From Gammaproteobacteria bacterium Ga0077554 (GTDB lineage Bacteria; Pseudomonadota; Gammaproteobacteria; Ga0077554; Ga007554): a DNA stretch of 64,000 nucleotides. The notes below the pieces were generated by a model. The model searched no databases, was not told where the DNA came from, and saw only the letters and a program-made list of their open reading frames with translations. This document shows positions 9,276-17,490 of this stretch, piece after piece. Both the position numbers and the translations under genes were made by a program. Location of the stretch: assembly GCA_001464585.1 (NCBI GenBank), contig LNFF01000032.1, forward strand, positions 124,001-188,000, written 5' to 3'. Within the stretch, counting starts at the first letter, position 1. Each line of letters opens with the position of its first letter.

Positions 9276-10375
9276 GTCTCATCAACCAAATGTTACAGGA
9301 TCTGGAAAAGCGCCGCCCACAAGGCGCTATAGGCGATGTATTGCCTGTGCAGGTCATGGCTGTAACGCAACACCACCCTGCCAAGTGGACGCCGTTGCTG
9401 ATAGTGGCGATACTGGGCATTGGCGTATCAGCATCGGTGTTGATGTTGCGGCCTTCGGCCTCAGGTACAATCAGCGCCGCGTTACCGCACACAACATCCA
9501 TAGCGCCGAATCAGCCCGTGCCGACACAGCCTCCACTTTCACTGACCACACCAGATCAGAATAAACCCATCGTCACTATGCCTGTTCCAGCCACGCCGCC
9601 ACCAGCGCCCTCTTCCGTGATGGCCGTGCCTGCGCCAGATATAGCGATGGATCAACCACCACTTCAAATGGAAAAACAACAACGCATCACCCAGACCCCG
9701 AATCCAGGCATGTCTGATAATCCACTCCCCGGCATTTCACAGGAAACACCGGACGCACCGATTTCCAGCAAGCATCTCAAAGCAATTACACCTGCTCAGC
9801 AAGCTGAAAATCAGTATCACAAGGCACTGGAATTAATGCAACAGGGACGCATGACGCGCGCAATGGAAAGCCTCGCCCAGGCGCTTCAACTCGATGCCAG
9901 CCACAACGCGGCGCGGCAAACACTGGCGGGGCTTCTGGTGGATGAACAACGCTTTGACGAAGCAGAGCGCCGTTTGCAGGAAGGTTTGACCCGCCTTGAT
10001 CCTGATCAACCCGGCCAACCCGCGCTGGCGATGATGCTGGCACGCCTGCAAGTGGAACAGGGTAACGCGCGCGCCGGACTGGAAACACTGCAACGTAGCC
10101 TGCCAGATGCCGTCGAACAGCCTGACTATCAGGCCTTTCTCGCGGCGCTACTGCAACGCGAAGGACGCCACGGGGAAGCCATCGAACATTATCTGCAAGC
10201 TATCGGCAAAGCGCCGCAGTCCGGCATTTGGCTGATGGGTATTGGCATCTCGCTGCAAGCGGAAAATCGCATGCAGGATGCCCAGGAAGCATTCCAGCGC
10301 GCCAAGGCATCCAGCACACTCAACCCTGAGTTACTGGCGTTTGTGGAACAGCGGTTAAAGCAGATCAAACGGTAA
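9272..10375 (+). CDS. mshN: MSHA biogenesis protein MshN (TPR protein)
   Basis: This 367-residue protein begins MSLINQMLQDLEKR, the signature MshN N-terminus, which fixes the start at the ATG overlapping the mshM stop. A single transmembrane helix (LLIVAILGIGVSASVLML, about residues 41-58) is followed by a Pro/Thr-rich linker of about 90 residues. Then come several tetratricopeptide repeats (NQYHKALELMQQGRMTRA ..., HNAARQTLAGLLVDEQRFDE). It is a bitopic membrane protein with a periplasmic TPR domain, comparable in role to PilF or TPR pilus-assembly factors. It is the last msh gene in this block and is convergent with nagZ, 5 bp away. Confidence 0.82.
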   Translation: MSLINQMLQDLEKRRPQGAIGDVLPVQVMAVTQHHPAKWTPLLIVAILGIGVSASVLMLRPSASGTISAALPHTTSIAPNQPVPTQPPLSLTTPDQNKPIVTMPVPATPPPAPSSVMAVPAPDIAMDQPPLQMEKQQRITQTPNPGMSDNPLPGISQETPDAPISSKHLKAITPAQQAENQYHKALELMQQGRMTRAMESLAQALQLDASHNAARQTLAGLLVDEQRFDEAERRLQEGLTRLDPDQPGQPALAMMLARLQVEQGNARAGLETLQRSLPDAVEQPDYQAFLAALLQREGRHGEAIEHYLQAIGKAPQSGIWLMGIGISLQAENRMQDAQEAFQRAKASSTLNPELLAFVEQRLKQIKR

Positions 10376-10380
10376 ATATT

Positions 10381-11424
10381 TTACAGAAGGCTCATGGTCT
10401 TTGGCGGTATGGCTTTTTCCATTTCCATCACGGCCTGTTTCCAGGCGGGATCGGCATGCAGTTGCGCACGGGTAATGGCGTGGCGACCGTGCATGCGCAT
10501 CAAGCGGAAGTGCGATGCTGGATCATTGTGAATACGCATACCATCGAGGAGTTGCGCCATGGCGGTGAAGTCATTGCATGACAATACCATGTCGCACCCT
10601 GCATCCAGTGCGGCATGGGCGCGGTCTACAATGCTGCCTGCCACGCTGGCGCCTTCCATTTCCAGATCATCACTGAAAATCACGCCCTGAAAACCCAGGC
10701 GTTTGCGCAGCACTTCCTGCAGCCAGAACGGTGAGAATCCGGCGGGTTCGGGGGCGACTCGCGGATAGATGACATGCGCGGGCATGATGCCTGCCAGGCC
10801 AAAGTGCACCATGCGCTCAAACGGCACCACATCTTCCAGATAAATATCATTGTAACTGCGGTCATCCAACGCGATTGACACATGTGAGTCTGGCGCCACG
10901 GCGCCGTGGCCGGGGAAATGTTTACCGGTTGCCGCCATGCCAGCACGTTCCATACCGATCATAAACGAGTGCGCGATATCCGCGACAATTTCCGGGTTAC
11001 GGTGAAATGCACGGTCACCAATCACGCCGCTGACGCCATAATCAAGATCCAGCACCGGCGTAAAACTGAAATCCACACCCACCGCCCGCAGTTCCACGGC
11101 CATTAACCACCCTAGTGTGTCAGCCAGATGCTTGGCATGTTTGATGTCGCGTTCATACAGCACGCCCAGTTCGCGCATCGGTGGCAAGCGCGTAAACCCT
11201 TGACGAAAACGCTGCACGCGCCCACCCTCGTGATCAACCGCCACCAGCAAATGTGGCTCACGTAACGCATGGATGTCGGCCACCAAGGCCGCGACCTGGT
11301 CTGGATCAGCATAGTTACGCGTAAATAAAATCACGCCACCCACTTGCGGGTGCCGCAACATTTCGCGCTCTTGCGCGGTGAGCACCAACCCGGATACACC
11401 GAGCATGAGAGGGCCTAGGGACAT
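10381..11424 (-). CDS. nagZ: beta-N-acetylhexosaminidase NagZ
   Basis: This is a 347-residue glycoside hydrolase family 3 enzyme of the short cytoplasmic NagZ type, with no signal peptide. Visible signatures are KHFPGHGAVAPDSH (the catalytic His/Asp loop), the conserved FSDDLEMEGA nucleophile region, VDHEGGRVQRF and GDRAFHRNPEIV. NagZ removes GlcNAc from anhydromuropeptides during cell-wall recycling, which fits its place downstream of mltG. A TGTCATTT-type repeat occupies most of the gap to mltG, so co-transcription is not assured. Confidence 0.92.
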   Translation of the reverse strand: MSLGPLMLGVSGLVLTAQEREMLRHPQVGGVILFTRNYADPDQVAALVADIHALREPHLLVAVDHEGGRVQRFRQGFTRLPPMRELGVLYERDIKHAKHLADTLGWLMAVELRAVGVDFSFTPVLDLDYGVSGVIGDRAFHRNPEIVADIAHSFMIGMERAGMAATGKHFPGHGAVAPDSHVSIALDDRSYNDIYLEDVVPFERMVHFGLAGIMPAHVIYPRVAPEPAGFSPFWLQEVLRKRLGFQGVIFSDDLEMEGASVAGSIVDRAHAALDAGCDMVLSCNDFTAMAQLLDGMRIHNDPASHFRLMRMHGRHAITRAQLHADPAWKQAVMEMEKAIPPKTMSLL

Positions 11425-11444
11425 GATTAGGTAAACTCCACTAT

Positions 11445-11539
11445 TGTCATTTCGACCCCCGCGAAAGTGGGGGGAGAAATTCTGGAAGATCTCTCACATT
11501 CGTTCGAGACAAGGATTTCTCCCGTTGGTCGAAATGACA
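11445..11539. repeat. Intergenic palindromic repeat, TGTCATTTCGACC family, copy 1
   Basis: The repeat is bounded by TGTCATTTCGACC and its inverse GGTCGAAATGACA, with an inner GAGAAATTCT ... GGATTTCTCCC pair. It lies between mltG and nagZ. The same family recurs seven more times in the window, always outside recognised coding sequence. Confidence 0.8.
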
Positions 11540-11557
11540 ACTCATTTATCATGCGCA

Positions 11558-12598
11558 TCACGAACCTCCCAACTGATATTTTCTCACGGCATTATTATGC
11601 TCTTGCAGCGTTTCAGAAAAATAATGCGTGCCATTGCCGCGCGCCACAAAATAAAGCGTTTTACCGGGCGCAGGATGCAATGCGGCGTGAATCGCATCGC
11701 CACCCGGCATGGCAATCGGCGTTGGCGGCAAGCCTCTGCGCAGATAGGTATTATAGGGGGTATCGGTTTGTAAATCACGCTTGCGCAGGTTGCCGTCGAA
11801 GCTATCGCCTACCCCGTAAATCACGGTGGGATCCGTCGCCAGCGCCATGCCAATGTTCAGGCGCCGCACAAACACGCCAGCGATTTGCGCGCGCTCCTCC
11901 GCCGCGCCGGTTTCGCGCTCGACAATAGATGCCATAATCAGCGCTTCATAAGGTGTTTTATACGGGACGGCGCTATCACGTTGCGGCCATTCGCTGGCCA
12001 GGCGTTGCTCCATCATGCGATAGGCGCGCTGTAAAAAAGCCACGTCACTAAAACCCCGCGAAAAACTATAGGTATCGGGATAAAAACGCCCTTCAGGATG
12101 CTGGTCAGGCCAGCCCAGCCTGGCCATGATCTGGCTGCTGGTGAGACCCGACAAGGTATGCGTGATGACCGGGTGCGCATTGATCGCCGCCATCATTTGT
12201 TTGAACGTCCAGCCTTCTACCAGCGTCAGTGAGTACTGCACCACTTTACCCGCCGCCATGTTATCCAGCAATTGGCCCGCTGTCATGCCGGGAGTCAGCG
12301 CATATTCACCGACCTTGATAACATACGCCTTGTTCTGTATCTTGCTTTGCAACCGTGCCCACCACACCAGATAGGTGGGGCGGCTCAACAGGCCACGGCC
12401 ACCCAGATCACGCGCCACATCACGCAGCGTCGCGCCCGATACAACCGTGTACGACAGGGGTTGCACATCACCATTCGTGGCGACTGGAATATTCAATGGC
12501 GTTTCAGCAACACTACTAATGTCCATATAAACCCAAACACCGGCAAAGCTGCCGATGAGGAGAAGGATGCCGATCAGTTTTAAAAAAAGGTTGCTCAT
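11558..12598 (-). CDS. mltG: endolytic murein transglycosylase MltG (YceG)
   Basis: This 346-residue protein has an N-terminal membrane anchor (LIGILLLIGSFAGVWVYM), a LysM-like segment (YTVVSGATLRDVARDLGGRG) and the YceG catalytic core. The core includes ASIVERETG with the catalytic glutamate and DPTVIYGVGD ... YNTYLRRGLPPTPIAMPG. MltG cleaves nascent glycan strands at the cytoplasmic membrane and sets strand length. Its ATG overlaps the pabC stop (ATGA), the arrangement seen in many gammaproteobacteria. The usual downstream tmk-holB pair is absent here. Confidence 0.92.
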   Translation of the reverse strand: MSNLFLKLIGILLLIGSFAGVWVYMDISSVAETPLNIPVATNGDVQPLSYTVVSGATLRDVARDLGGRGLLSRPTYLVWWARLQSKIQNKAYVIKVGEYALTPGMTAGQLLDNMAAGKVVQYSLTLVEGWTFKQMMAAINAHPVITHTLSGLTSSQIMARLGWPDQHPEGRFYPDTYSFSRGFSDVAFLQRAYRMMEQRLASEWPQRDSAVPYKTPYEALIMASIVERETGAAEERAQIAGVFVRRLNIGMALATDPTVIYGVGDSFDGNLRKRDLQTDTPYNTYLRRGLPPTPIAMPGGDAIHAALHPAPGKTLYFVARGNGTHYFSETLQEHNNAVRKYQLGGS

Positions 12599-13473
12599 GA
12601 TACAGTGCTGTCCCGCAATTTTGCCATGATGTCAGTGGTTATCGGCCCGCTTACCTGAAAACTGCACCCCGGAATACCCATGATTTCACGCACTGGCCAT
12701 AGCCCAATCACGCTATTACACAAAAATATTTCGTCAGCCGAAGTGACCATATCCAAAGTCAGGGAGGTAATTGCGCTCGGTATACCTGCCATACGCGCGC
12801 AGGCGAGAATCCAGCTACGCATCACCCCTGCTACGCCACACTGCGACACATCCGGCGTTAACAACTGCCCGTTACGCACCACAAACAGGTTGGTCATGGT
12901 GCCTTCAATCACGTTGCCCTGAATGTCGAGCATCAAGCCCTCGGGTACGCTGGCATCATCCCACTCACTGCGCGCCAATACCTGCTCCAGACGATTAAGA
13001 TGTTTGATCCCTGCCAGCGCTGGATTCCATCCCAAACGCGTGGCGCACACCCGCACGGTCACGCCTTCACTCCAGAAAGCCACAGGATAATCCGGCCAGG
13101 GGTAGAGCGCCAGGATGCGCGTAACCTGAGCGGCTAAAGGTGGGGGCGCCCGATAGCCGCGTCCGCCACCGCCACGGGTAATAATGATTTTCAGCACGCC
13201 CTGCGTAACATCACCAGACAATGATAGCGCCTCGCTACGCAGCAGCGCCAGATCAGGCCCAAGGAAATTAGGAAAATTCAGGCGCTGGCAACCCAACTGC
13301 AAACGCTGCATGTGCCTATCCCACAACGCAGGTTCACCGTTGATCACCGCAAAAGTTTCAAACAGGCCATCGCCATAGTGCAGGCCACGATCCTGCACAT
13401 CAATATAACCCAGCCCTCGATCCTGCACGTCAATGCAATTAGCAGAAACGCCATTGATCAAAGTGGTCGTCAT
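12595..13473 (-). CDS. pabC: aminodeoxychorismate lyase PabC
   Basis: This is a 292-residue fold-type IV PLP enzyme that converts aminodeoxychorismate to p-aminobenzoate and pyruvate for folate synthesis. The Schiff-base lysine is in LAGIKHLNRLEQVLAR; the cofactor-binding region EGTMTNLFVVRNGQL is intact. Its ATG overlaps the pabB stop and its stop overlaps mltG, so three genes are translationally coupled. Residues 14-23 (IDVQDRGLGY) are repeated as residues 24-33 (IDVQDRGLHY), immediately before the conserved GDGLFET motif. This is an unusual tandem duplication in the N-terminal strand. Confidence 0.9.
   Translation of the reverse strand: MTTTLINGVSANCIDVQDRGLGYIDVQDRGLHYGDGLFETFAVINGEPALWDRHMQRLQLGCQRLNFPNFLGPDLALLRSEALSLSGDVTQGVLKIIITRGGGGRGYRAPPPLAAQVTRILALYPWPDYPVAFWSEGVTVRVCATRLGWNPALAGIKHLNRLEQVLARSEWDDASVPEGLMLDIQGNVIEGTMTNLFVVRNGQLLTPDVSQCGVAGVMRSWILACARMAGIPSAITSLTLDMVTSADEIFLCNSVIGLWPVREIMGIPGCSFQVSGPITTDIMAKLRDSTVS
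13375..13434 (-). repeat. 30-bp tandem duplication inside pabC
   Basis: Two adjacent 30-bp units (13405-13434 and 13375-13404) encode IDVQDRGLGY and IDVQDRGLHY. They match at 24 of 30 bases. Three differences are silent and three change a single codon (GGT to CAC), so the duplication is not recent and both copies have been under protein-level constraint. Confidence 0.85.
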
Positions 13474-14837
13474 CCGCTCGCCCCCAGCGCCAACAACAAC
13501 CCCCGCGCCTTGGCGCGCGTTTCCTGTAATTCGGCGTCAGGCACGGAATCCGCCACAATCCCCGCGCCGACGCGAAACTGTGCATCACCATTTTCTACCA
13601 GAATAGTACGAATCAATATATTCAGATCCATATTGCCATTATGATTCAGATACCCCATTGCACCAGTATACGGCCCACGCGCCGTCTGCTCCAGCTCGGC
13701 AATGATTTCCATGCAGCGCACCTTGGGGCATCCCGTAATGGTGCCGCCCGGAAACACCGCGCGTATCACTTGCCCCGGCGTTACATCCGCACGTTTAATG
13801 CCGCGCACATTGGAAACAATATGATGCACATGCGCATACGATTCCAGCACCATCAATTCATCCACCTGCACGCTGCCGGGCACGCATACCCGCCCCAGAT
13901 CATTGCGCTCCAGATCAATCAGCATCACATGCTCGGCACGTTCTTTAGGATGCGCCAGCAACGCCTGTGACAACGCAAGATCTTCATCACCCACACCACG
14001 TGGACGTGTGCCGGCAATTGGCCGCACCTCAATGGCATCACCCTGCACCCGCACCAGACGCTCGGGCGACGAACTCAAAATCGCGCTGTCATTATAAAGT
14101 GCAACACCCGCAAACGGCGCGGGATTGTGTTTACGCAACTTCTGGTAAAGTTGCACATAGCTTGCTGCAGGTGCCAGCGTGGCGTGATACGCCCGCGACA
14201 AATTCACCTGAAACACATCACCTGCCACAATGTATTCTTTAACCCGCCGCACGCCGTCCAGAAAGCACGCGGGATCATCCTCTTGCAAAGCATTTATCGT
14301 CGCAGCCACTTCGGCTGGAGGTTCCACTGTTAAATGCGCAAGGTCATGCGCCATACTATCGAGCAATGCTGCATCTTCAGCCACAAGGAAGGTGCATTGG
14401 GTGTGGTGATCAACAATGACCGCCGCAGGAATGCGCGTAGCAAAAGCGCTGGGTAACTGTGATGCGCCAGATACGGCCAACGCCAGGCGCGGCTCAATCT
14501 GCCCCGCTAACTCATAACCCAGATAGATAAACCAGCCGCCGGAAAACGGCAACACCGAGTCCATTTCAGCAGATGAAAGCGCCGCCTCACGCGCCCATGC
14601 GTCGTCCAGAGTTTGCAGAAAGTTTGAGGGCGGCACGTCGTCATCCACCAATGCAAGCGTTGCGCCGGGAAAAGCAAACAGGATGTCGTAACGGGAGTGC
14701 GACGCACAGGGAAGAGCGGGGGCGGTTGGCGTGCCATGCGCAACACTTTCCAGCAAAAACGGATAGCGTTGCGGATGAGCGCCATGCAAACGCAACAGGT
14801 CAGGATAGATGGATAGTTGGCGTATCAGCTTAGTCAC
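13470..14837 (-). CDS. pabB: aminodeoxychorismate synthase component I (PabB-like chorismate-binding enzyme)
   Basis: This chorismate-binding enzyme has about 455 residues. It carries SSSPERLVRV, AEHVMLIDLERNDLGRVC, HHIVSNVRG, FPGGTITGCPKVRCMEII and GPYTGAMGYL. Coupling to pabC points to p-aminobenzoate synthesis. However, the active-site motif reads RPIAGTRPRG, with alanine where the E. coli PabB family has lysine (PIKGT); alanine is the TrpE state. A GTG at 14837 (VTKLIRQLSIY) is preferred, because the farther GTG at 14882 sits inside a palindromic repeat. No glutamine amidotransferase partner (PabA) is in the window. Confidence 0.82.
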   Translation of the reverse strand: MTKLIRQLSIYPDLLRLHGAHPQRYPFLLESVAHGTPTAPALPCASHSRYDILFAFPGATLALVDDDVPPSNFLQTLDDAWAREAALSSAEMDSVLPFSGGWFIYLGYELAGQIEPRLALAVSGASQLPSAFATRIPAAVIVDHHTQCTFLVAEDAALLDSMAHDLAHLTVEPPAEVAATINALQEDDPACFLDGVRRVKEYIVAGDVFQVNLSRAYHATLAPAASYVQLYQKLRKHNPAPFAGVALYNDSAILSSSPERLVRVQGDAIEVRPIAGTRPRGVGDEDLALSQALLAHPKERAEHVMLIDLERNDLGRVCVPGSVQVDELMVLESYAHVHHIVSNVRGIKRADVTPGQVIRAVFPGGTITGCPKVRCMEIIAELEQTARGPYTGAMGYLNHNGNMDLNILIRTILVENGDAQFRVGAGIVADSVPDAELQETRAKARGLLLALGASG

Positions 14838-14855
14838 CCAGCACAGAAAATCGCC

Positions 14856-14887
14856 GCAGGGTGCGCGGTGCGCACGGCGCACCCTGC
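14856..14887. repeat. Perfect GC-rich hairpin between fabF and pabB
   Basis: It has 11-bp perfect arms (GCAGGGTGCGC and GCGCACCCTGC) around a 10-base loop that is itself GGTGCGCACG. It lies 5 bp downstream of the fabF stop. There is no T tract, so it is more likely a palindromic repeat or RNA-stabilising stem than an intrinsic terminator. A related GTGCGC/GCGCAC motif recurs at 42080-42094 and 42622-42638. Confidence 0.6.
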
Positions 14888-14892
14888 ATTGG

Positions 14893-16137
14893 TTAGCGCA
14901 GCTTACTCACTACCAGCGCTGCATTCGTGCCACCAAAACCAAATGAGTTGGACAGCACGGCGTTGATTTTCATTTCACGTGCGTGGTTGGGCACGTAGTC
15001 AAGATCACACTCGGGATCAGGATTGGTGATGTTGATAGTCGGCGGGGCGACTTGATCACGGATTGCCAGCACGCTGAAAATGGTTTCAATACCGCCCGCC
15101 GCGCCCAGCAAATGGCCGGTCATGGATTTGGTGGAACTGATCGCCACACGGCGCGCATGTTCACCAAACGCGCTCTTGAGCGCCTCGGTTTCAATCTTGT
15201 CACCTGCGGGTGTAGACGTGCCATGGGCATTGATGTAATCAATATCGCCCGGATTCAAATGCGCGTCACGCAATGCGTTTATCATGCAGCGCCGCGCACC
15301 ATCGCCGCCTTCCGAAGGCTGCGTCATGTGATATGCATCACCGCTCATGCCAAAGCCAGTCAACTCGGCATAAATCCGCGCGCCACGCTTGCGGGCAAAT
15401 TCATATTCTTCCAGCACAACCACGCCCGCGCCATCACTCAACACAAAACCATCGCGGTCTTTGTCCCACGGACGGCTGGCGGTTTTCGGGTCATCATTGC
15501 GCGTAGACAAGGCACGCGCCGCCGCAAAGCCACCCAAGCCACTGGGCGAAGTTGCCATTTCAGCACCACCTGCCACCATCACATCGGCATCACCGTACAT
15601 GATGATGCGTGCGGCATCGCCAATGTTGTGCGCGCCGGTGGCACAGGCCGAAACCAGCGCAATGTTCGGCCCTTTCAGGCCGTACATGATCGAGACGTTA
15701 CCGGAAATCATGTTGATAATGTTACTCGGCACAAAGAACGGTGAGATCTTACGGGGACCAGCGTCGAGATAGGCCTGGTAACCTTTTTCAATACCCCACA
15801 GACCGCCAATGCCTGAACCAATTGCGACGCCTATGCGCTCGGCATTTTCTTCAGTGACTTCCAGGCCAGAATCCGCAATCGCCTCTTTCGCGGCGGCAAC
15901 ACCATAATGGACAAAGGGATCCATCTTTTTCACGTCTTTGGCAGGAATATACTGGGCGGGATCAAAATTCCACACCGACCCCCCAAAGCGTACAGAAAAC
16001 GCGGACACATCAAAATGCGTAATGGGGCCAATGCCACTGTTACCCGCCAGGATGTTAGCCCACGATTCTTTCACCGTGAGCCCCACCGGGCCAACCATGC
16101 CAAGGCCAGTAATAACAACGCGTCTTTTTGTGCTCAC
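14893..16137 (-). CDS. fabF: 3-oxoacyl-[ACP] synthase II FabF
   Basis: This 414-residue condensing enzyme elongates acyl-ACP with malonyl-ACP in type II fatty acid synthesis. Catalytic signatures are intact: nucleophile in [15 protein letters not shown], histidines in [11 protein letters not shown] and [10 protein letters not shown], and the C-terminal [14 protein letters not shown]. The N-terminal [15 protein letters not shown] confirms the start. It follows acpP after a hairpin-containing gap, as is usual, and precedes pabB. Confidence 0.96.
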   Translation of the reverse strand: MSTKRRVVITGLGMVGPVGLTVKESWANILAGNSGIGPITHFDVSAFSVRFGGSVWNFDPAQYIPAKDVKKMDPFVHYGVAAAKEAIADSGLEVTEENAERIGVAIGSGIGGLWGIEKGYQAYLDAGPRKISPFFVPSNIINMISGNVSIMYGLKGPNIALVSACATGAHNIGDAARIIMYGDADVMVAGGAEMATSPSGLGGFAAARALSTRNDDPKTASRPWDKDRDGFVLSDGAGVVVLEEYEFARKRGARIYAELTGFGMSGDAYHMTQPSEGGDGARRCMINALRDAHLNPGDIDYINAHGTSTPAGDKIETEALKSAFGEHARRVAISSTKSMTGHLLGAAGGIETIFSVLAIRDQVAPPTINITNPDPECDLDYVPNHAREMKINAVLSNSFGFGGTNAALVVSKLR

Positions 16138-16190
16138 GTAAACCCTATTCCTTGCTTAACTTAAATCCGGACAATCCTGGTAAAAACATA

Positions 16191-16226
16191 AACGAAAGGC
16201 CGCCACCACGGAGTGGTATGCGGCCC
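16191..16226 (-). terminator. Intrinsic terminator-like hairpin downstream of acpP
   Basis: Read on the - strand, GGCCGC-ATACCAC pairs with GTGGTGGCGGCC and is followed by TTTCGTTT. It lies between the acpP stop and the fabF start. It could attenuate read-through so that acpP, which is needed in large excess, is expressed more than fabF. Confidence 0.6.
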
Positions 16227-16250
16227 TGCAGTTTAACCCGGATGAAGTTT

Positions 16251-16490
16251 TTAATTATTTAAATGCGTATTAACATAGTCAATCGCTTGCTGAACGGTAG
16301 TAATCTTTTCAGCGTCCTCATCAGGTATTTCGCACTCAAACTCTTCTTCAAGAGCCATCACCAATTCCACAGTGTCAAGGGAGTCCGCACCCAGATCATC
16401 CACGAACGAAGACTGGTTACTGACCTCTTCATCCTTCACTCCAAGCTGCTCCACTACGATTTTCTTGACACGCTCTTCGACGGTGCTCAT
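16251..16490 (-). CDS. acpP: acyl carrier protein AcpP
   Basis: This 79-residue acidic helical protein has the phosphopantetheine attachment motif [15 protein letters not shown] (serine in DSL) and the typical start [18 protein letters not shown]. It carries growing acyl chains for the fab enzymes encoded around it, for PlsX and for lipid A synthesis. GGAGG lies about 9 bases upstream of the ATG. A 142-bp hairpin element fills much of the fabG-acpP gap, so acpP probably has its own promoter there. Confidence 0.97.
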   Translation of the reverse strand: MSTVEERVKKIVVEQLGVKDEEVSNQSSFVDDLGADSLDTVELVMALEEEFECEIPDEDAEKITTVQQAIDYVNTHLNN

Positions 16491-16601
16491 GATGGGTAAA
16501 TCCTCCAGATCAAAAAGTATGGCAGTCTTGCCGACTGCCGACGGGTATTTTATTGAAAATAAGCACTATAAGCTAGTCTTTCGGGGTATTTTTATTTTTT
16601 T

Positions 16602-16743
16602 AGGGCACCTCTATAAAATCGATCAAGGTGCGAGGGCAAGGCGAAAATAGGCGAAAAAGCGCAGTGTACACGTAGTACATGAGCATTTTGAGCCTATTTT
16701 CAACGCGGCCATCGCGGCTTCAGCGAATTTATAGAGGTGCCCT
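16602..16743. repeat. Covarying hairpin element, copy 1 (fabG-acpP gap)
   Basis: This 142-bp near-palindrome has 16-bp perfect terminal inverted repeats (AGGGCACCTCTATAAA). An inner stem GAAAATAGG/CCTATTTTC surrounds the apical block GCGAAAAAGCG ... GAGCATTTTGAG. A small innermost stem GTGTAC/GTACAT closes the apex. The right end touches the fabG stop codon. The apical block is shared with 20673-20817 and 21756-21900 while the stems differ in compensated fashion. Confidence 0.8.
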
Positions 16744-17490
16744 TTACCCCATATACATGCCACCATTCACATGCAACGTTTCGCCGGTAATGTACGCCGC
16801 GCCCGGCGAGGCCAAAAACACTACAGCCGCAGCCACATCTTCTACCCGACCCAAACGGGTGAGAGGAATCTGCTGAATCAGTGCAGTTTTTTGCTGCTCC
16901 GACAGGGCGCGCGTCATGTCGGTATCAATAAATCCGGGCGCCACCGCATTTACGGTAATGTTACGCGACCCCACTTCACGCGCCAATGCCTTGGTAAAAC
17001 CAATCACCCCGGCCTTGGCGGCGGCATAATTAACCTGGCCCGGATTGCCGGTGCAGCCCACCACTGACGAAATGCTGATGATGCGTCCCTTGCGCGCCTT
17101 CATCATGGCGCGCACACAGGCCTTGGACAGGCGATACACGGAACTGAGATTGGTGTTAATAATATCATCCCATTCTTGATCTTTCATGCGCATTAACAGA
17201 TTATCGCGCGTGATCGCTGCATTATTGATCAAAATACTCGGCGCACCGAAATCTTTTTCAATATCTTCCAGCATGGCGTCAATAGACGCCTGCTCGGTAA
17301 CATTCAGCACCCGGCCAGCGCCAGTGATATTATTTTCGCTCAAATAAGCGGTGATTTTTTCAGCGCCTGCTTGTGAGGTCGCGGTGCCAATCACCACAGC
17401 ACCCTGACGCCCCAGCTCCAGCGCAATCGCGCGGCCAATGCCCCGGCTCGCGCCGCTCACCAAGGCAATTTCACCCTTTAAAAATGACAT
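16744..17490 (-). CDS. fabG: 3-oxoacyl-[ACP] reductase FabG
   Basis: This is a 248-residue short-chain dehydrogenase that reduces beta-ketoacyl-ACP with NADPH. It shows GASRGIGRAI (cofactor loop), NNAAIT, the catalytic S-Y-K set (ISSVVGCTGNPGQVNYAAAKAG) and the C-terminal GETLHVNGGMYMG typical of FabG. The ATG follows the fabD stop directly (TAAATG). The ribosome binding site is a run of six G formed by the last codons of fabD, so the fabD extension also provides fabG translation initiation. Confidence 0.95.
   Translation of the reverse strand: MSFLKGEIALVSGASRGIGRAIALELGRQGAVVIGTATSQAGAEKITAYLSENNITGAGRVLNVTEQASIDAMLEDIEKDFGAPSILINNAAITRDNLLMRMKDQEWDDIINTNLSSVYRLSKACVRAMMKARKGRIISISSVVGCTGNPGQVNYAAAKAGVIGFTKALAREVGSRNITVNAVAPGFIDTDMTRALSEQQKTALIQQIPLTRLGRVEDVAAAVVFLASPGAAYITGETLHVNGGMYMG

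Noticed and set aside
14983-15744. 253-residue open frame on the + strand opposite fabF
   Set aside because: It lies entirely within fabF, has no recognisable domain or ribosome binding site, and its composition is what a GC-rich antisense frame gives.
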